From contig NZ_JBHJHP010000001.1 of NCBI RefSeq assembly GCF_042219855.1, positions 1,178,001-1,242,000 of the forward strand: a stretch of 64,000 nucleotides of DNA. The letters are read 5' to 3'. The DNA comes from JBHJHP01 sp042219855. Its GTDB lineage: Bacteria > Bacteroidota > Bacteroidia > Bacteroidales > UBA5342. Position numbers and translations under genes: made by a program. Position 1 is the first letter of the stretch. Each line of letters starts with the position of its first letter. Below are positions 36,601 to 44,261 of the stretch, in pieces. A model generated the notes under the pieces. The model was given only the letters and a program-made list of their open reading frames with translations, did not search any database and was not told the origin of the DNA.

Positions 36601-37224
36601 AATGAAGCATACCGCTATTTTAACAAAGCTTTAAAGTCGAATCCGGAACACTATAAAGCTGCGCGTGCCAGAGCCAAAGTACGTGAAAAAATTACAGTGG
36701 GCCATAAAGATCATTTGATTGACAAATTCGGACCATGGCTCGTATCCGGACTTGCCTTCTTTATTTTTGTTTTTGCCCAGCTGCATTTTTATTTTCCGGA
36801 GACATTGTCAAATCCTGAACCTGAATATTATACCCTTAACGAGAGTTCTCTGAATTATCTGACAACTGTTCAGCCGGTTGATTCAGTCAGCCGGAACAAA
36901 TTAAGCAGTCTAGCAGCCGTTCATTTCAGCGATAAGAACAGGTTGATTCAGGAGATATCCTCCATCCTTAAAAATCATAAGATTTCAGTTGATCAGCTGG
37001 AGAGCATAAATACAATAAAGCCGACATATTCTGATAAAGGGAATAAACTGACGACAGGTCACTATATCCTCATCTCGTTTTCAACACTGCTTCTTATTAT
37101 TGCCGGTTTATACCTGCCACAGTTGCTGAAACTAAAGATCGGCTCCATTGAACTGGAGAAAAATGTAGCCAGTGAGACCACAGGAATAACCAGTTTTAAA
37201 ATATCAACACCACATACCAAATAA
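33682..37224 (+). CDS. Giant TPR-repeat membrane protein
   Basis: This 1,180-residue protein has no signal peptide. From about residue 15 to 1,000 it is made of tetratricopeptide-like helical pairs. Many show the canonical 'A..Y.N.A......Y..A...Y..A' spacing, for example 'YQKAEACVRKALAINPESTGNLNLLGLICINN' (core 'ALAINPESTGNLNLLG') and 'FDKAENEYKSIIKTDFYNVDAH'. Insertions such as 'PDKKRNHLQNAI' and 'DRTRKTEYLQHA' recur with the pattern D.K....YL..A. Two membrane helices lie near the C-terminus (about 1,014-1,036, 'WLVSGLAFFIFVFAQLHFYF', and about 1,122-1,140, 'HYILISFSTLLLIIAGLYLP'), with about 95 residues between them. The bulk is thus probably a cytosolic scaffold tethered to the inner membrane. 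No known family name can be given. The choice of ATG over an upstream GTG avoids translating the leader hairpin. Confidence 0.8.
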   Translation: MATDTDTNNADNTPERSKLDEILKAAEQCMQDKDFLKATELYEQALDVDGNTSDTHKPAGLAYYSLYNSVKDQKKQKEYLQKAIFHYEAYTKTTVDADRFTDLGNCYYHLGLLEDNSQKRENFDKALENYDKNIRLNSNASWAYFNKALVFVELSKLEADQTFKANHLSVAVKSNEKGISVVGYDALKLANNIELQLRLAEYESEQKAELVKKAESDFNLILINSKNSGQILNSVAQRLQTGSENFQTSEHKLIILNLAKTASMAAIETDAKDTLFLNQLGLIFFALSEISKEEQRSYLEKAYKTFRRVIKADKNRADSYINIAKYYERLASSEPDRTRKTEYLQHAASYFDEACLKNGGKPETLNDKGNVYFELSKYVPDTQKEQTLCDAIDIYAQIIKKDKTYVYSYFNSGLCFFRLSLLYSEPDKKRNHLQNAIVHYTNASAVSPDYTLAKTEKAQRLLDLALYTEINESVSLINEALKIYTDLSSLKPEHATYLINKGECYMRLAPLADKSNMEVTLKKGIEQFRKSLDTKEKSLDGLYYWGMNIQYLSYRDDEVKAFEEFAKQNHSARGFWELGNMFYYSLKDNEKAVGAFRMALSHLLHESITDFPNIKSYILFDLGNAMVNLNRFEEGIQCFEEALNAFDGDYIYAFHNIAHYTGRMGKHKEANEKWYQTMQMYRKQLNNDFNFSDQAINWYYLGSLYNEIDKDFDRAEEMFAKSAMRDLNNTAMLKDWNALLHEKNRKLLKPDLSLHWKIKKNINEAERISRVKLCNEDTFFDLAFMHFSDEQYQKAEACVRKALAINPESTGNLNLLGLICINNHSFADAVEHFKSALKLDAYNMDIRNNLATVYIKQKEFDKAENEYKSIIKTDFYNVDAHIGLGDVFLIQAEERESDQDLFELSEMHFRKAISYGKSKQGSRRLGVHEPQNGNKRLYKDLDLADIYYSLGYLKIKLFEKKSFLEKSVDRYLLNEAYRYFNKALKSNPEHYKAARARAKVREKITVGHKDHLIDKFGPWLVSGLAFFIFVFAQLHFYFPETLSNPEPEYYTLNESSLNYLTTVQPVDSVSRNKLSSLAAVHFSDKNRLIQEISSILKNHKISVDQLESINTIKPTYSDKGNKLTTGHYILISFSTLLLIIAGLYLPQLLKLKIGSIELEKNVASETTGITSFKISTPHTK

Positions 37225-37296
37225 AATTAATAGTATAATGATCCGTTTTAAATATAGCTATAACTTATCGGGATAAACCTCTGATTCAGGACTTAC

Positions 37297-39915
37297 TTAC
37301 TGGTTATTTATTACGATTATTTTTTTAACCTGTCTGTATTCACCTAAACTGAGTTGATAAAAATAAACTCCTGAGTTTAGTCTTGAACCATCAACATCCA
37401 TTTCATGCATTCCAGCGGGCATGTGAGTATCAAGCAATGTCAGAATCTTTTGTCCCTTAATATCAAAAATTTCCAGGGTTGTTTTTCCGGAAACTTTGCT
37501 GTTCCATGCAATCATGGAATGATCCGAAAATGGATTTGGCCTGTTTTGAAACAAATGAATCAATTCCGACAGTTGAGTGGTTTCATCAAGTGCAGATGAA
37601 ACCGATCGTTCAAATATGGGTCGCAAACCCCATGCATTCAGTATTCCGGTTTGTCCTTCTTCGGTATCCTTTACAGTTAAGGTCCATTCACCATTTGGAT
37701 CCATGCCGTTAAAGGCAGATAAGTCATTATATGGTTTGAAATTTCCATAAAATGGCGCTGTTCCATCTGTAATATTATCCGTTTCTGAATCTGAGAGCTT
37801 GGTCCAAATGAAATTCTCACCCTGATCTGTGACATGATAAACAACCGGCACTTTAACATCATGGTGTGACAGGTATATTTCAAGATCACTCACTCTTGAA
37901 TGGATAATAGAATCAAGCATCAGTTCCAACCCTGTTATCTGGTATTCCACAACTGAATTATTGGACTGTGACATAGCTTCACTCTTTATTATTGTTCCCA
38001 CAACATCTAAATTAATGGTACTTGTTGTTTCTACATTATCAGGTATCATGAAACCTAAGCCATTTTCCATGAATGTTCCTGAAGGATGCTTAAATCCACC
38101 ATTGGTGGTTTTCAGTATAGTTCCTGCTTCTCCTCCAACCCAACCCGTGTTTTCATCAAGAAAAAATACGGCACTCAAAAGATTGGAAGCAACACCGGTG
38201 ATCTGTTTATGCCAGGTTTGTCCTCCATCCATTGAGTGTAGAATCATTCCCTGATCACCTACCACCCATCCCTGGTTCTGATCAATGAAAAAGATATCGT
38301 TGAATGATTTATCCACACCGCTCTCTACTTCCTGCCAGGTTTCACCGCCGTCTGTTGTCCGCATGATAACACCCAATACACCTGCCATCCATCCATGCAT
38401 ATCATCAATAAAAAATACGGATGCAAAACGAAATCCCTGAGATACATTGACATCATACCACTGCCAGGTTTCTCCACCATTTGTGGTTCGTATCACAGAA
38501 GAATCCAATCCTGCGGCCCAACCTATATTTTCATCAATAAAAAACACATCATGCATCGGGTTTCTGGATGGATTGGTCTGTGCAACCCAGGTATTACCAC
38601 CATTAGTTGTATGGGCTACTTCACCCCAATTGTCTCGGCTCACGATCCAGCCGTTGTCTTCATCCACAAAATAAACGGACGTTATCAGTCCTTTAACGGG
38701 ACTTGTTTGTGTCGCCCAGTGTTGCCCTCCATTGGTGGTGTGTAATATCATTCCATATCTGCCAACGGCCCATCCCTCATTCTCATTAATAAAGAACACA
38801 TCATTGAAAGAGTTCTCCATTTCCTTTTGGATGGTCCAGGTATGACCGCCATCGGTAGTATGCAAAATATCACCATCATCTCTGGTATCCCACTGATAAT
38901 CACTGGTAACGGCCCATCCTGTATCCTTATTTACAAACTGTACGGCTTGTACAAAGTTCCAGCACAAATCATTAACAATAGAAAAATCACTGTTCCAGCC
39001 ATCATTTTTCAACATGATGCCATGATCCCCAACAATCTGATAGGTGTAATCCTCAAGGGAAATCTTATCAATATCCCACAGGCTGTAGGGAACTTCAGAT
39101 TCCATTGGTTCCCACACCCCATCGGTACCTTTGAAAATAGTTCCGTAATCACCTACAGCATAACCCGGTTCCCCGAGTTGCTTAACAATACTGTATAATC
39201 TGAAGGCCAAAGATTCATTCTCGTTCGTCCAGCTTGTTACATCCCATTCTTTGCTTAAGATTGTGCCTGAATGGCCACACAGATAGGAAACAGATGTTTC
39301 TGACATATCTATGCCCGTCAAATCCCATGAAGTTCCTGCGAAACCATTTGTCCACAGCTGTCCCCCATTTGTGGTATAAATTAAAACACCCTGATCCCCA
39401 ACCAACCAGGCTTCGTTGCAATGGTAAGCATTGATCTGATTAAAGTTTACCCTGTGTGGAGGACTAACGTTTTCCCATTCTGTTTCTCCGTCATAAGTGG
39501 ATTTTATAACTGTTCCTTTATTCCCACAGGCCCATACACAAGCCTGCGATACAGCTGAAACAGAGTTTAGATTTTCGATTATACCACTGTTTTGCCTGAT
39601 CCATGTTTCACCCTTATCCGATGTAAAAAAAACGATTCCTTTATCGCCTACTATCCAGCCATGACCGTCAATGGAATTGACATATATATCGTTCAGATTT
39701 TCTGTTGTACCGATATCAACTATTTCCCAATAGTCCCCCGGCATAACATGATGTATTACAGTTCCACCTGCACCGACAGCCCAATGTGACCCGCTCATCG
39801 AAACAGCATGCAGGCTGTTTCCCTGTGGTAAGGGATTCTGCCACATCCAACCGGATTGAGCAACTAAACAAAAGGATAAAATACACAGAAGAGGAAGGAT
39901 AATCAGCCGTTTCAT
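37297..39915 (-). CDS. T9SS-secreted protein with Ycf48-like repeats and P domain
   Basis: This 872-residue protein has a signal peptide ('MKRLIILPLLCILSFCLVAQ'). It then has a long array of roughly fifteen 40-residue BNR/Ycf48-type propeller repeats ('GWAVGRYGMILHTTNGGQHW', 'GWIVGDKGIVFFTSDKGETW'). A proprotein-convertase-type P domain covers about residues 640-775 ('VSDLEIYLSHHD', 'FNGMDPNGEWTLTVKD', 'GILNAWGL'). The T9SS type A sorting domain fills the last 80 residues ('QNRPNPFSDHSMIAWN', 'LEIFDIKGQKILTL', 'LNSGVYFYQL'). It should be exported by the Sec system, crossed through the T9SS and anchored at the cell surface. The role is probably adhesion or display; no catalytic site is seen. 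Confidence 0.92.
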   Translation of the reverse strand: MKRLIILPLLCILSFCLVAQSGWMWQNPLPQGNSLHAVSMSGSHWAVGAGGTVIHHVMPGDYWEIVDIGTTENLNDIYVNSIDGHGWIVGDKGIVFFTSDKGETWIRQNSGIIENLNSVSAVSQACVWACGNKGTVIKSTYDGETEWENVSPPHRVNFNQINAYHCNEAWLVGDQGVLIYTTNGGQLWTNGFAGTSWDLTGIDMSETSVSYLCGHSGTILSKEWDVTSWTNENESLAFRLYSIVKQLGEPGYAVGDYGTIFKGTDGVWEPMESEVPYSLWDIDKISLEDYTYQIVGDHGIMLKNDGWNSDFSIVNDLCWNFVQAVQFVNKDTGWAVTSDYQWDTRDDGDILHTTDGGHTWTIQKEMENSFNDVFFINENEGWAVGRYGMILHTTNGGQHWATQTSPVKGLITSVYFVDEDNGWIVSRDNWGEVAHTTNGGNTWVAQTNPSRNPMHDVFFIDENIGWAAGLDSSVIRTTNGGETWQWYDVNVSQGFRFASVFFIDDMHGWMAGVLGVIMRTTDGGETWQEVESGVDKSFNDIFFIDQNQGWVVGDQGMILHSMDGGQTWHKQITGVASNLLSAVFFLDENTGWVGGEAGTILKTTNGGFKHPSGTFMENGLGFMIPDNVETTSTINLDVVGTIIKSEAMSQSNNSVVEYQITGLELMLDSIIHSRVSDLEIYLSHHDVKVPVVYHVTDQGENFIWTKLSDSETDNITDGTAPFYGNFKPYNDLSAFNGMDPNGEWTLTVKDTEEGQTGILNAWGLRPIFERSVSSALDETTQLSELIHLFQNRPNPFSDHSMIAWNSKVSGKTTLEIFDIKGQKILTLLDTHMPAGMHEMDVDGSRLNSGVYFYQLSLGEYRQVKKIIVINNQ

Positions 39916-40032
39916 AACATGGGGATTTTGAGGTTAGACCAACTAATATCAGCATTACAATTTACGACATTTAATACTGAATGTCAATAAATTAACCTTT
40001 ATACCCAAGGTATATTCAGAATACTTTAAAAT

Positions 40033-40095
40033 GTGAATCATATGTCGTAAGACGTGAATCATTTGTCGTGAGACGTGAATCGTTGATCGTGAAAC
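40033..40095. repeat. 21-bp tandem repeat, 3 units
   Basis: GTGAATCATATGTCGTAAGAC and two variants follow each other at 40033, 40054 and 40075, with a partial fourth unit after them. A perfect palindrome TACAGCTGTA lies just beyond, near 40132. The array is intergenic. Confidence 0.85.
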
Positions 40096-40180
40096 GTAAG
40101 ATGTAAATCAGGTATTTTGTGTTTTGAAGTACAGCTGTATACAGCAATGAAAAACATACCAAATTGTTAATCCCTAATTT

Positions 40181-40390
40181 TTGTTGTCCGGATAAAGCCT
40201 CATAGATTCCTCGCTTCACTCGGAATGACAGGCATTTGATGGCTTTTGGCTGGAGGATGGGTTGATTTGCGACAAATTCGCAAACCAACCCATCCTCCAG
40301 CCCCATATGAACCTAAAAGACTGTCATTCTGAGCGCAGTAAAATGAAGCGAAGAATCTTTACGTAATATTGGTTTTTAGCCGGACAACAA
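40181..40390. mobile_element. MITE-like hairpin element, copy 1
   Basis: This 210-bp element has perfect 11-bp terminal inverted repeats TTGTTGTCCGG / CCGGACAACAA. Inside lie inverted subterminal blocks (AGATTCCTCGCTTC...GAATGACAG against CTGTCATTC...GAAGCGAAGAATCT). In the centre is a hairpin with 25-bp arms (40248-40272 and 40278-40302) with one mismatch. There is no coding capacity, and no partner transposase lies in the window. The GAATGACAG/AAGCGAGGAATCT core resembles repeats widespread in Bacteroidota. Confidence 0.8.
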
Positions 40391-40432
40391 TGATTACCAC
40401 TAATTCATGCTTCACTTCTCATTATTAATTGA

Positions 40433-41689
40433 TTAAGAAAACCTGTCGGGATGCAGATAATCCATATTAAAATCTGTTTTGTTTCCAGCAATCACATCGT
40501 TGATTATTTGCCCTGTTACCGGCCCAAGACTCATGCCCATCATGGCATGCCCGGTGGCAAAAAGCAGGTTATGTAGTTTTTGGGTTCTTCCGATAAACGG
40601 TACACCATCAGGACTTAAAGGCCTTAATCCCTCCCATATATTCAGTTTTTCTGCTTCAGCAGAAGGAATGGAAGGGATGGCATGATGCGTCCTGTCCAGC
40701 ATCGCCTGCACTCTTTTTAATCTTACATGGCCGGTCTCACCACTAAACTCCATTCCGCTACCCAGACGCAAACCATCTTTAAGCGGTGTTAAAGCCACCC
40801 GCGCTTCGGTCAGAATAACAGGAGTATGCAGTTTAACTGCGGAATCGACGAAGTCCATACTGTATCCCTTCCCTGCTATGACGGGAAGCCTTATCCCTGC
40901 CAGTTTAGCAAGGTCAGATGATTTGGCGCCGGCAGCTATCACATATTCATCGGCTTTGAACACTTTATCTTTTGCCATTATGGATTCAATCCGGCCTTTT
41001 GAAGTAAGAATACGATCGATCTGAATACCGTCTCTGATGCCAACACCATTTTCAAGCAACCTGTTCCTAAGCCACATCATATGCTTTTGCGGATGAATGT
41101 GAGCATCGCTCTTATATAAAACAGCACCGGCAATATTAAACTCAAGGTCCGGTTCAATATCCTTTAATTCACCCGACCTGTAAATTTTGGTTTCAATGCC
41201 CAGTAAGCCAGCCATCTCCGTCAGTTCGATCTCCTCCTTAAACCCTTCCTCGCTGACTGAAGCCATCAATAAGCCATTTTCAACAAGATCTGATTGTGCC
41301 TCATATTTTAAGGTCAGCAATTCATAGAGTTTTCTGCTCTGTTCGTTTAACTTATATAATGTGGGTGCAACTTCTCTGACCTGCTTTGAGTTAGCGGACC
41401 GGACAAATTTCATGAACCAGGGCAGTTTTTTAATATTCTTCGACAGGGGAAAGTAAACTGGGCCGGTTGGATCGAACAACATTTTCAGTCCCGCCTGCAA
41501 CATGGATGGTGATGCCAGTGGAACAAAATGACTGGGCGTAATGTAACCACAGTTGCCGAATGAGCAGTTTGAATAATCATCTTTCGCCCGATCATCAATG
41601 ACCTCAACTTCAAATCCTGCCTGATTCAGGAAAAAGGCACAGTGCAAACCCACTGTACCTGCCCCGATTATTATTACTTTCTTCTTCAT
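40433..41689 (-). CDS. FAD-dependent D-amino-acid dehydrogenase (D-hydroxyproline dehydrogenase)
   Basis: This 418-residue DadA-like flavoprotein opens with a dinucleotide-binding motif 'VIIIGAGTVGLHCAFFLNQAG' (GxGxxG, key part 'GAGTVG', about residue 8) and ends with the FAD-contacting block 'WEGLRPLSPDGVPFIGRT' and 'GHAMMGMSLGPVTGQII'. Given its neighbours it most likely oxidises cis-4-hydroxy-D-proline to pyrroline-4-hydroxy-2-carboxylate, passing electrons to the respiratory chain. DadA-type enzymes can also use other D-amino acids. The ATG lies 7 nt after the epimerase stop; an in-frame GTG lies two codons earlier. Confidence 0.88.
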   Translation of the reverse strand: MKKKVIIIGAGTVGLHCAFFLNQAGFEVEVIDDRAKDDYSNCSFGNCGYITPSHFVPLASPSMLQAGLKMLFDPTGPVYFPLSKNIKKLPWFMKFVRSANSKQVREVAPTLYKLNEQSRKLYELLTLKYEAQSDLVENGLLMASVSEEGFKEEIELTEMAGLLGIETKIYRSGELKDIEPDLEFNIAGAVLYKSDAHIHPQKHMMWLRNRLLENGVGIRDGIQIDRILTSKGRIESIMAKDKVFKADEYVIAAGAKSSDLAKLAGIRLPVIAGKGYSMDFVDSAVKLHTPVILTEARVALTPLKDGLRLGSGMEFSGETGHVRLKRVQAMLDRTHHAIPSIPSAEAEKLNIWEGLRPLSPDGVPFIGRTQKLHNLLFATGHAMMGMSLGPVTGQIINDVIAGNKTDFNMDYLHPDRFS

Positions 41690-41695
41690 ATACAC

Positions 41696-42709
41696 TTACA
41701 GTTTACCTGCCACACGAAAACCGTGTGCATACGGATCGTCATCATCAATAATTATATGGTTATATCCGGTAACCATGGCCCAGCCTTCTATTGATGGCAC
41801 GATGGCATCGAACTCACCTATTTTCACATGTTCCTCTACCCGGCCTGTAAACTGACTGCCAATGATACTTTCATGTAAAAATGTTGAACCAACATCCAGT
41901 TTTCCTTTTGAAAACCACTGTGCCATCCGGGCAGAAGTTCCGGTTCCGCAGGGACAGCGATCAATGGCCTTTTCACCATAAAACACAGCATTGCGTGCAT
42001 CGGCTTCCTTACTCATGGTATCTCCGGTCCACAATACATGGCTCAGACCCGAAATTTTCTCATTTTGCGGATGGACAAAGGTATAGAGCTCATTCAGCCG
42101 TTTACGTATATCGCGACTGAATGTGATCAGCTCATCTGCCGTAAAATTCTGCATCCCTGAGTAATTGGGCTGTTCATCCACAATGGCATAAAAATTTCCT
42201 CCGTACGCCACATCCACAGTCAGTTCACCCAAATGCGGACTCACGACCTTAAGGCCTGTTTTATATAAAAACGAAGGGATATTTACAATCTTTACAGATG
42301 TGACCTTCCCTTTTTCATTCTGCTTATAGTGAGCCAAAACCAATCCTGCCGGGGTTTCCAAACGCAATTTTCCGGGCGTTTGAGGAGTAATCAATCCCTC
42401 CTCAATGGCAATGGTCACGGTTCCTATGGTTCCATGTCCACACATCGGCAGGCACCCACTGGTTTCGATAAACAGAATCCCTGCATCGTTTTGCGGATTC
42501 TCAGGCGGAAAAATAAAACTGCCTGACATCTGCTCGTGCCCCCTTGGTTCAAACATAAGCCCGGTTCTGATCCAGTCGTATTCCTGCATAAAATGCTCCC
42601 GCTTCTCAAAAATGGACCGGCCTTTCAGGTTAGGTCCTCCACCGGCTACCACACGCACCGGATTACCGCAGGTGTGTCCGTCAATACAGAAAAATGTACG
42701 CCTTGCCAT
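41696..42709 (-). CDS. 4-hydroxyproline 2-epimerase (proline racemase family)
   Basis: This 337-residue cofactor-free enzyme inverts C2 of trans-4-hydroxy-L-proline. Both catalytic cysteines of the two-base mechanism are present: Cys90 in 'GCLPMCGHGTIG' and Cys254 in 'DRCPCGTGTSARMA'. The N-terminus 'CIDGHTCGNPVRVV' and 'GRSIFEKREHF' are family blocks. Having both Cys distinguishes an epimerase/racemase from the related trans-3-hydroxyproline dehydratases, which have Ser/Thr at one site. It sits second from last in a four-gene unit with all the other enzymes of the pathway, which supports hydroxyproline over proline as substrate. Confidence 0.92.
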   Translation of the reverse strand: MARRTFFCIDGHTCGNPVRVVAGGGPNLKGRSIFEKREHFMQEYDWIRTGLMFEPRGHEQMSGSFIFPPENPQNDAGILFIETSGCLPMCGHGTIGTVTIAIEEGLITPQTPGKLRLETPAGLVLAHYKQNEKGKVTSVKIVNIPSFLYKTGLKVVSPHLGELTVDVAYGGNFYAIVDEQPNYSGMQNFTADELITFSRDIRKRLNELYTFVHPQNEKISGLSHVLWTGDTMSKEADARNAVFYGEKAIDRCPCGTGTSARMAQWFSKGKLDVGSTFLHESIIGSQFTGRVEEHVKIGEFDAIVPSIEGWAMVTGYNHIIIDDDDPYAHGFRVAGKL

Positions 42710-42739
42710 AAATTGAAATTAATTATTTTACCCCTCCAA

Positions 42740-42757
42740 CCTCCCCTAAAGGGGAGG
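42740..42757. repeat. Short GC-rich palindrome between operon genes
   Basis: CCTCCCC-TAAA-GGGGAGG is a perfect 7-bp stem in the 72-nt gap between the aldehyde dehydrogenase and epimerase genes. It may tune relative expression or RNA processing within the operon. There is no adjacent poly-T. Confidence 0.6.
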
Positions 42758-42781
42758 CTTTTAACCTTTTTACAGAGGGAG

Positions 42782-44260
42782 TTATATTTTATCTTTTGTC
42801 CAAACATTGTTCACGACCCGCATGATATTCAGCGGATTGCCATTTTTCAGTTCATCCGGCAGCAATGCATCCGGAAAATCCTGGTAACTGACAGGGCGGA
42901 CGAAGCGCTTAACAGCCGATACACCAACCGAAGTAAAACGGGCATCCGTACTGGCCGGATAAGGTCCGCCATGCTGCATCGCTGCACAGACCTCAACTCC
43001 GGTAGGAACACCGTTCAGTAACAGTCTGCCGCATTTTTGCAACAAGACATCCACCACATCCTTCCGTTGAGCAAGCTCTTTTTCCGTCGCATGGACCGTT
43101 GCTGTAAGCTGGCCTTCAAGTGACTGTAGCACTTCTGAAAACTGTGCGTCAGTATCACAGGCCACAATCAGGCTGAACGGCCCAAAGACTTCTTCATGCA
43201 GCGTTGGCTTAGCCATAAAATCAGAACCTCTGACCATCGCCAGTACCGGCATTACCACATCCTGATCCACCTCATCTGCACCACGCTCTATCAGTTTTAC
43301 CTCAGAGTGTGTAAACATTTTATCTGCATTGAGCCTGTAATTCCGTAATACACTGTCGCTGAACATTTTTGCGCCTGAGGCAGTCTTCACCTGTGATGAA
43401 ACCTGTTCAATAAAGGCATTGAATCCATCCGTGCGTGTTGTAATAATCAATCCCGGATTGGTACAAAACTGACCCGCATTCTGATTCACTGAAGCTACAA
43501 GCTTAGCTGCTATGGTTTCATAATTATGCTGTAATGCTTCTTTCAGGATGACCACAGGATTCACACTCCCCATCTCTGCAAATACAGGAATAGGTTTATC
43601 GCGCTGTGCAGCCAGATTATACAAAGCTCTTCCCCCTTTTTGTGAACCGGTAAAACCAACCGCTTTGGTCATGGGATGCTGTACCAGCAACTGTCCCGAC
43701 TCATAGGAAGCATCCTGAATAAAACCAAACACTCCTTCAGGTAATCCGGCTTTCCCAACTGCTGTGCTAATGGCTCCGGCCACCAGTTCGCCTGTACGGT
43801 GATGCGCCGGATGGCCTTTTACCACAACAGGATTTCCACCGGCCAGTGCCGATGCGGTATCTCCTCCGGCTACAGAAAAAGCCAAAGGAAAGTTCCCGGC
43901 ACCAAAAACCACGACGGGACCGAGTGGAACCATCATTTTCCGGAGATCCGGTTTAGGAAGTGGTTCACGCTTCGGATCACCTACGTCAATTGTAGCTTCA
44001 AGCCATGAGCCTTCATCAAGCAGATCAGCAAACTTATTCAGTTGTCCGGTCGTTCGGCCCATCTCACCACGGACACGACCTTCCGGCAGAAAAGTTTCCT
44101 GCATCACAGTCTCAACAAGTTTATCTCCCAGATTATTAATTTCGTCACTTACTGACCTCAAAAAATCAGCCCTTTGTCTTCCCGACAGCGCTCGGTATAC
44201 CGGAAATGCTGCTGTCGCCTTTTCAAGTTTTGAATTTATGATATCTTTTAATGTCTGCAT
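42782..44260 (-). CDS. 2-oxoglutarate semialdehyde dehydrogenase (NADP-type ALDH)
   Basis: This 492-residue aldehyde dehydrogenase has Asn123 ('FGAGNFPLAFS'), general base Glu229 ('VFAEMGSVNPV') and nucleophile Cys266 ('QNAGQFCTNPG'), all family-standard catalytic positions. The pattern 'GAGNFPLAFSVAGGDTASALA' belongs to the group annotated as 2,5-dioxovalerate (alpha-ketoglutarate semialdehyde) dehydrogenase. It would perform the last step of hydroxyproline breakdown, giving 2-oxoglutarate. The stop codon of the preceding gene is 1 nt from its start, a tight coupling. Confidence 0.92.
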   Translation of the reverse strand: MQTLKDIINSKLEKATAAFPVYRALSGRQRADFLRSVSDEINNLGDKLVETVMQETFLPEGRVRGEMGRTTGQLNKFADLLDEGSWLEATIDVGDPKREPLPKPDLRKMMVPLGPVVVFGAGNFPLAFSVAGGDTASALAGGNPVVVKGHPAHHRTGELVAGAISTAVGKAGLPEGVFGFIQDASYESGQLLVQHPMTKAVGFTGSQKGGRALYNLAAQRDKPIPVFAEMGSVNPVVILKEALQHNYETIAAKLVASVNQNAGQFCTNPGLIITTRTDGFNAFIEQVSSQVKTASGAKMFSDSVLRNYRLNADKMFTHSEVKLIERGADEVDQDVVMPVLAMVRGSDFMAKPTLHEEVFGPFSLIVACDTDAQFSEVLQSLEGQLTATVHATEKELAQRKDVVDVLLQKCGRLLLNGVPTGVEVCAAMQHGGPYPASTDARFTSVGVSAVKRFVRPVSYQDFPDALLPDELKNGNPLNIMRVVNNVWTKDKI

Positions 44261-44261
44261 C

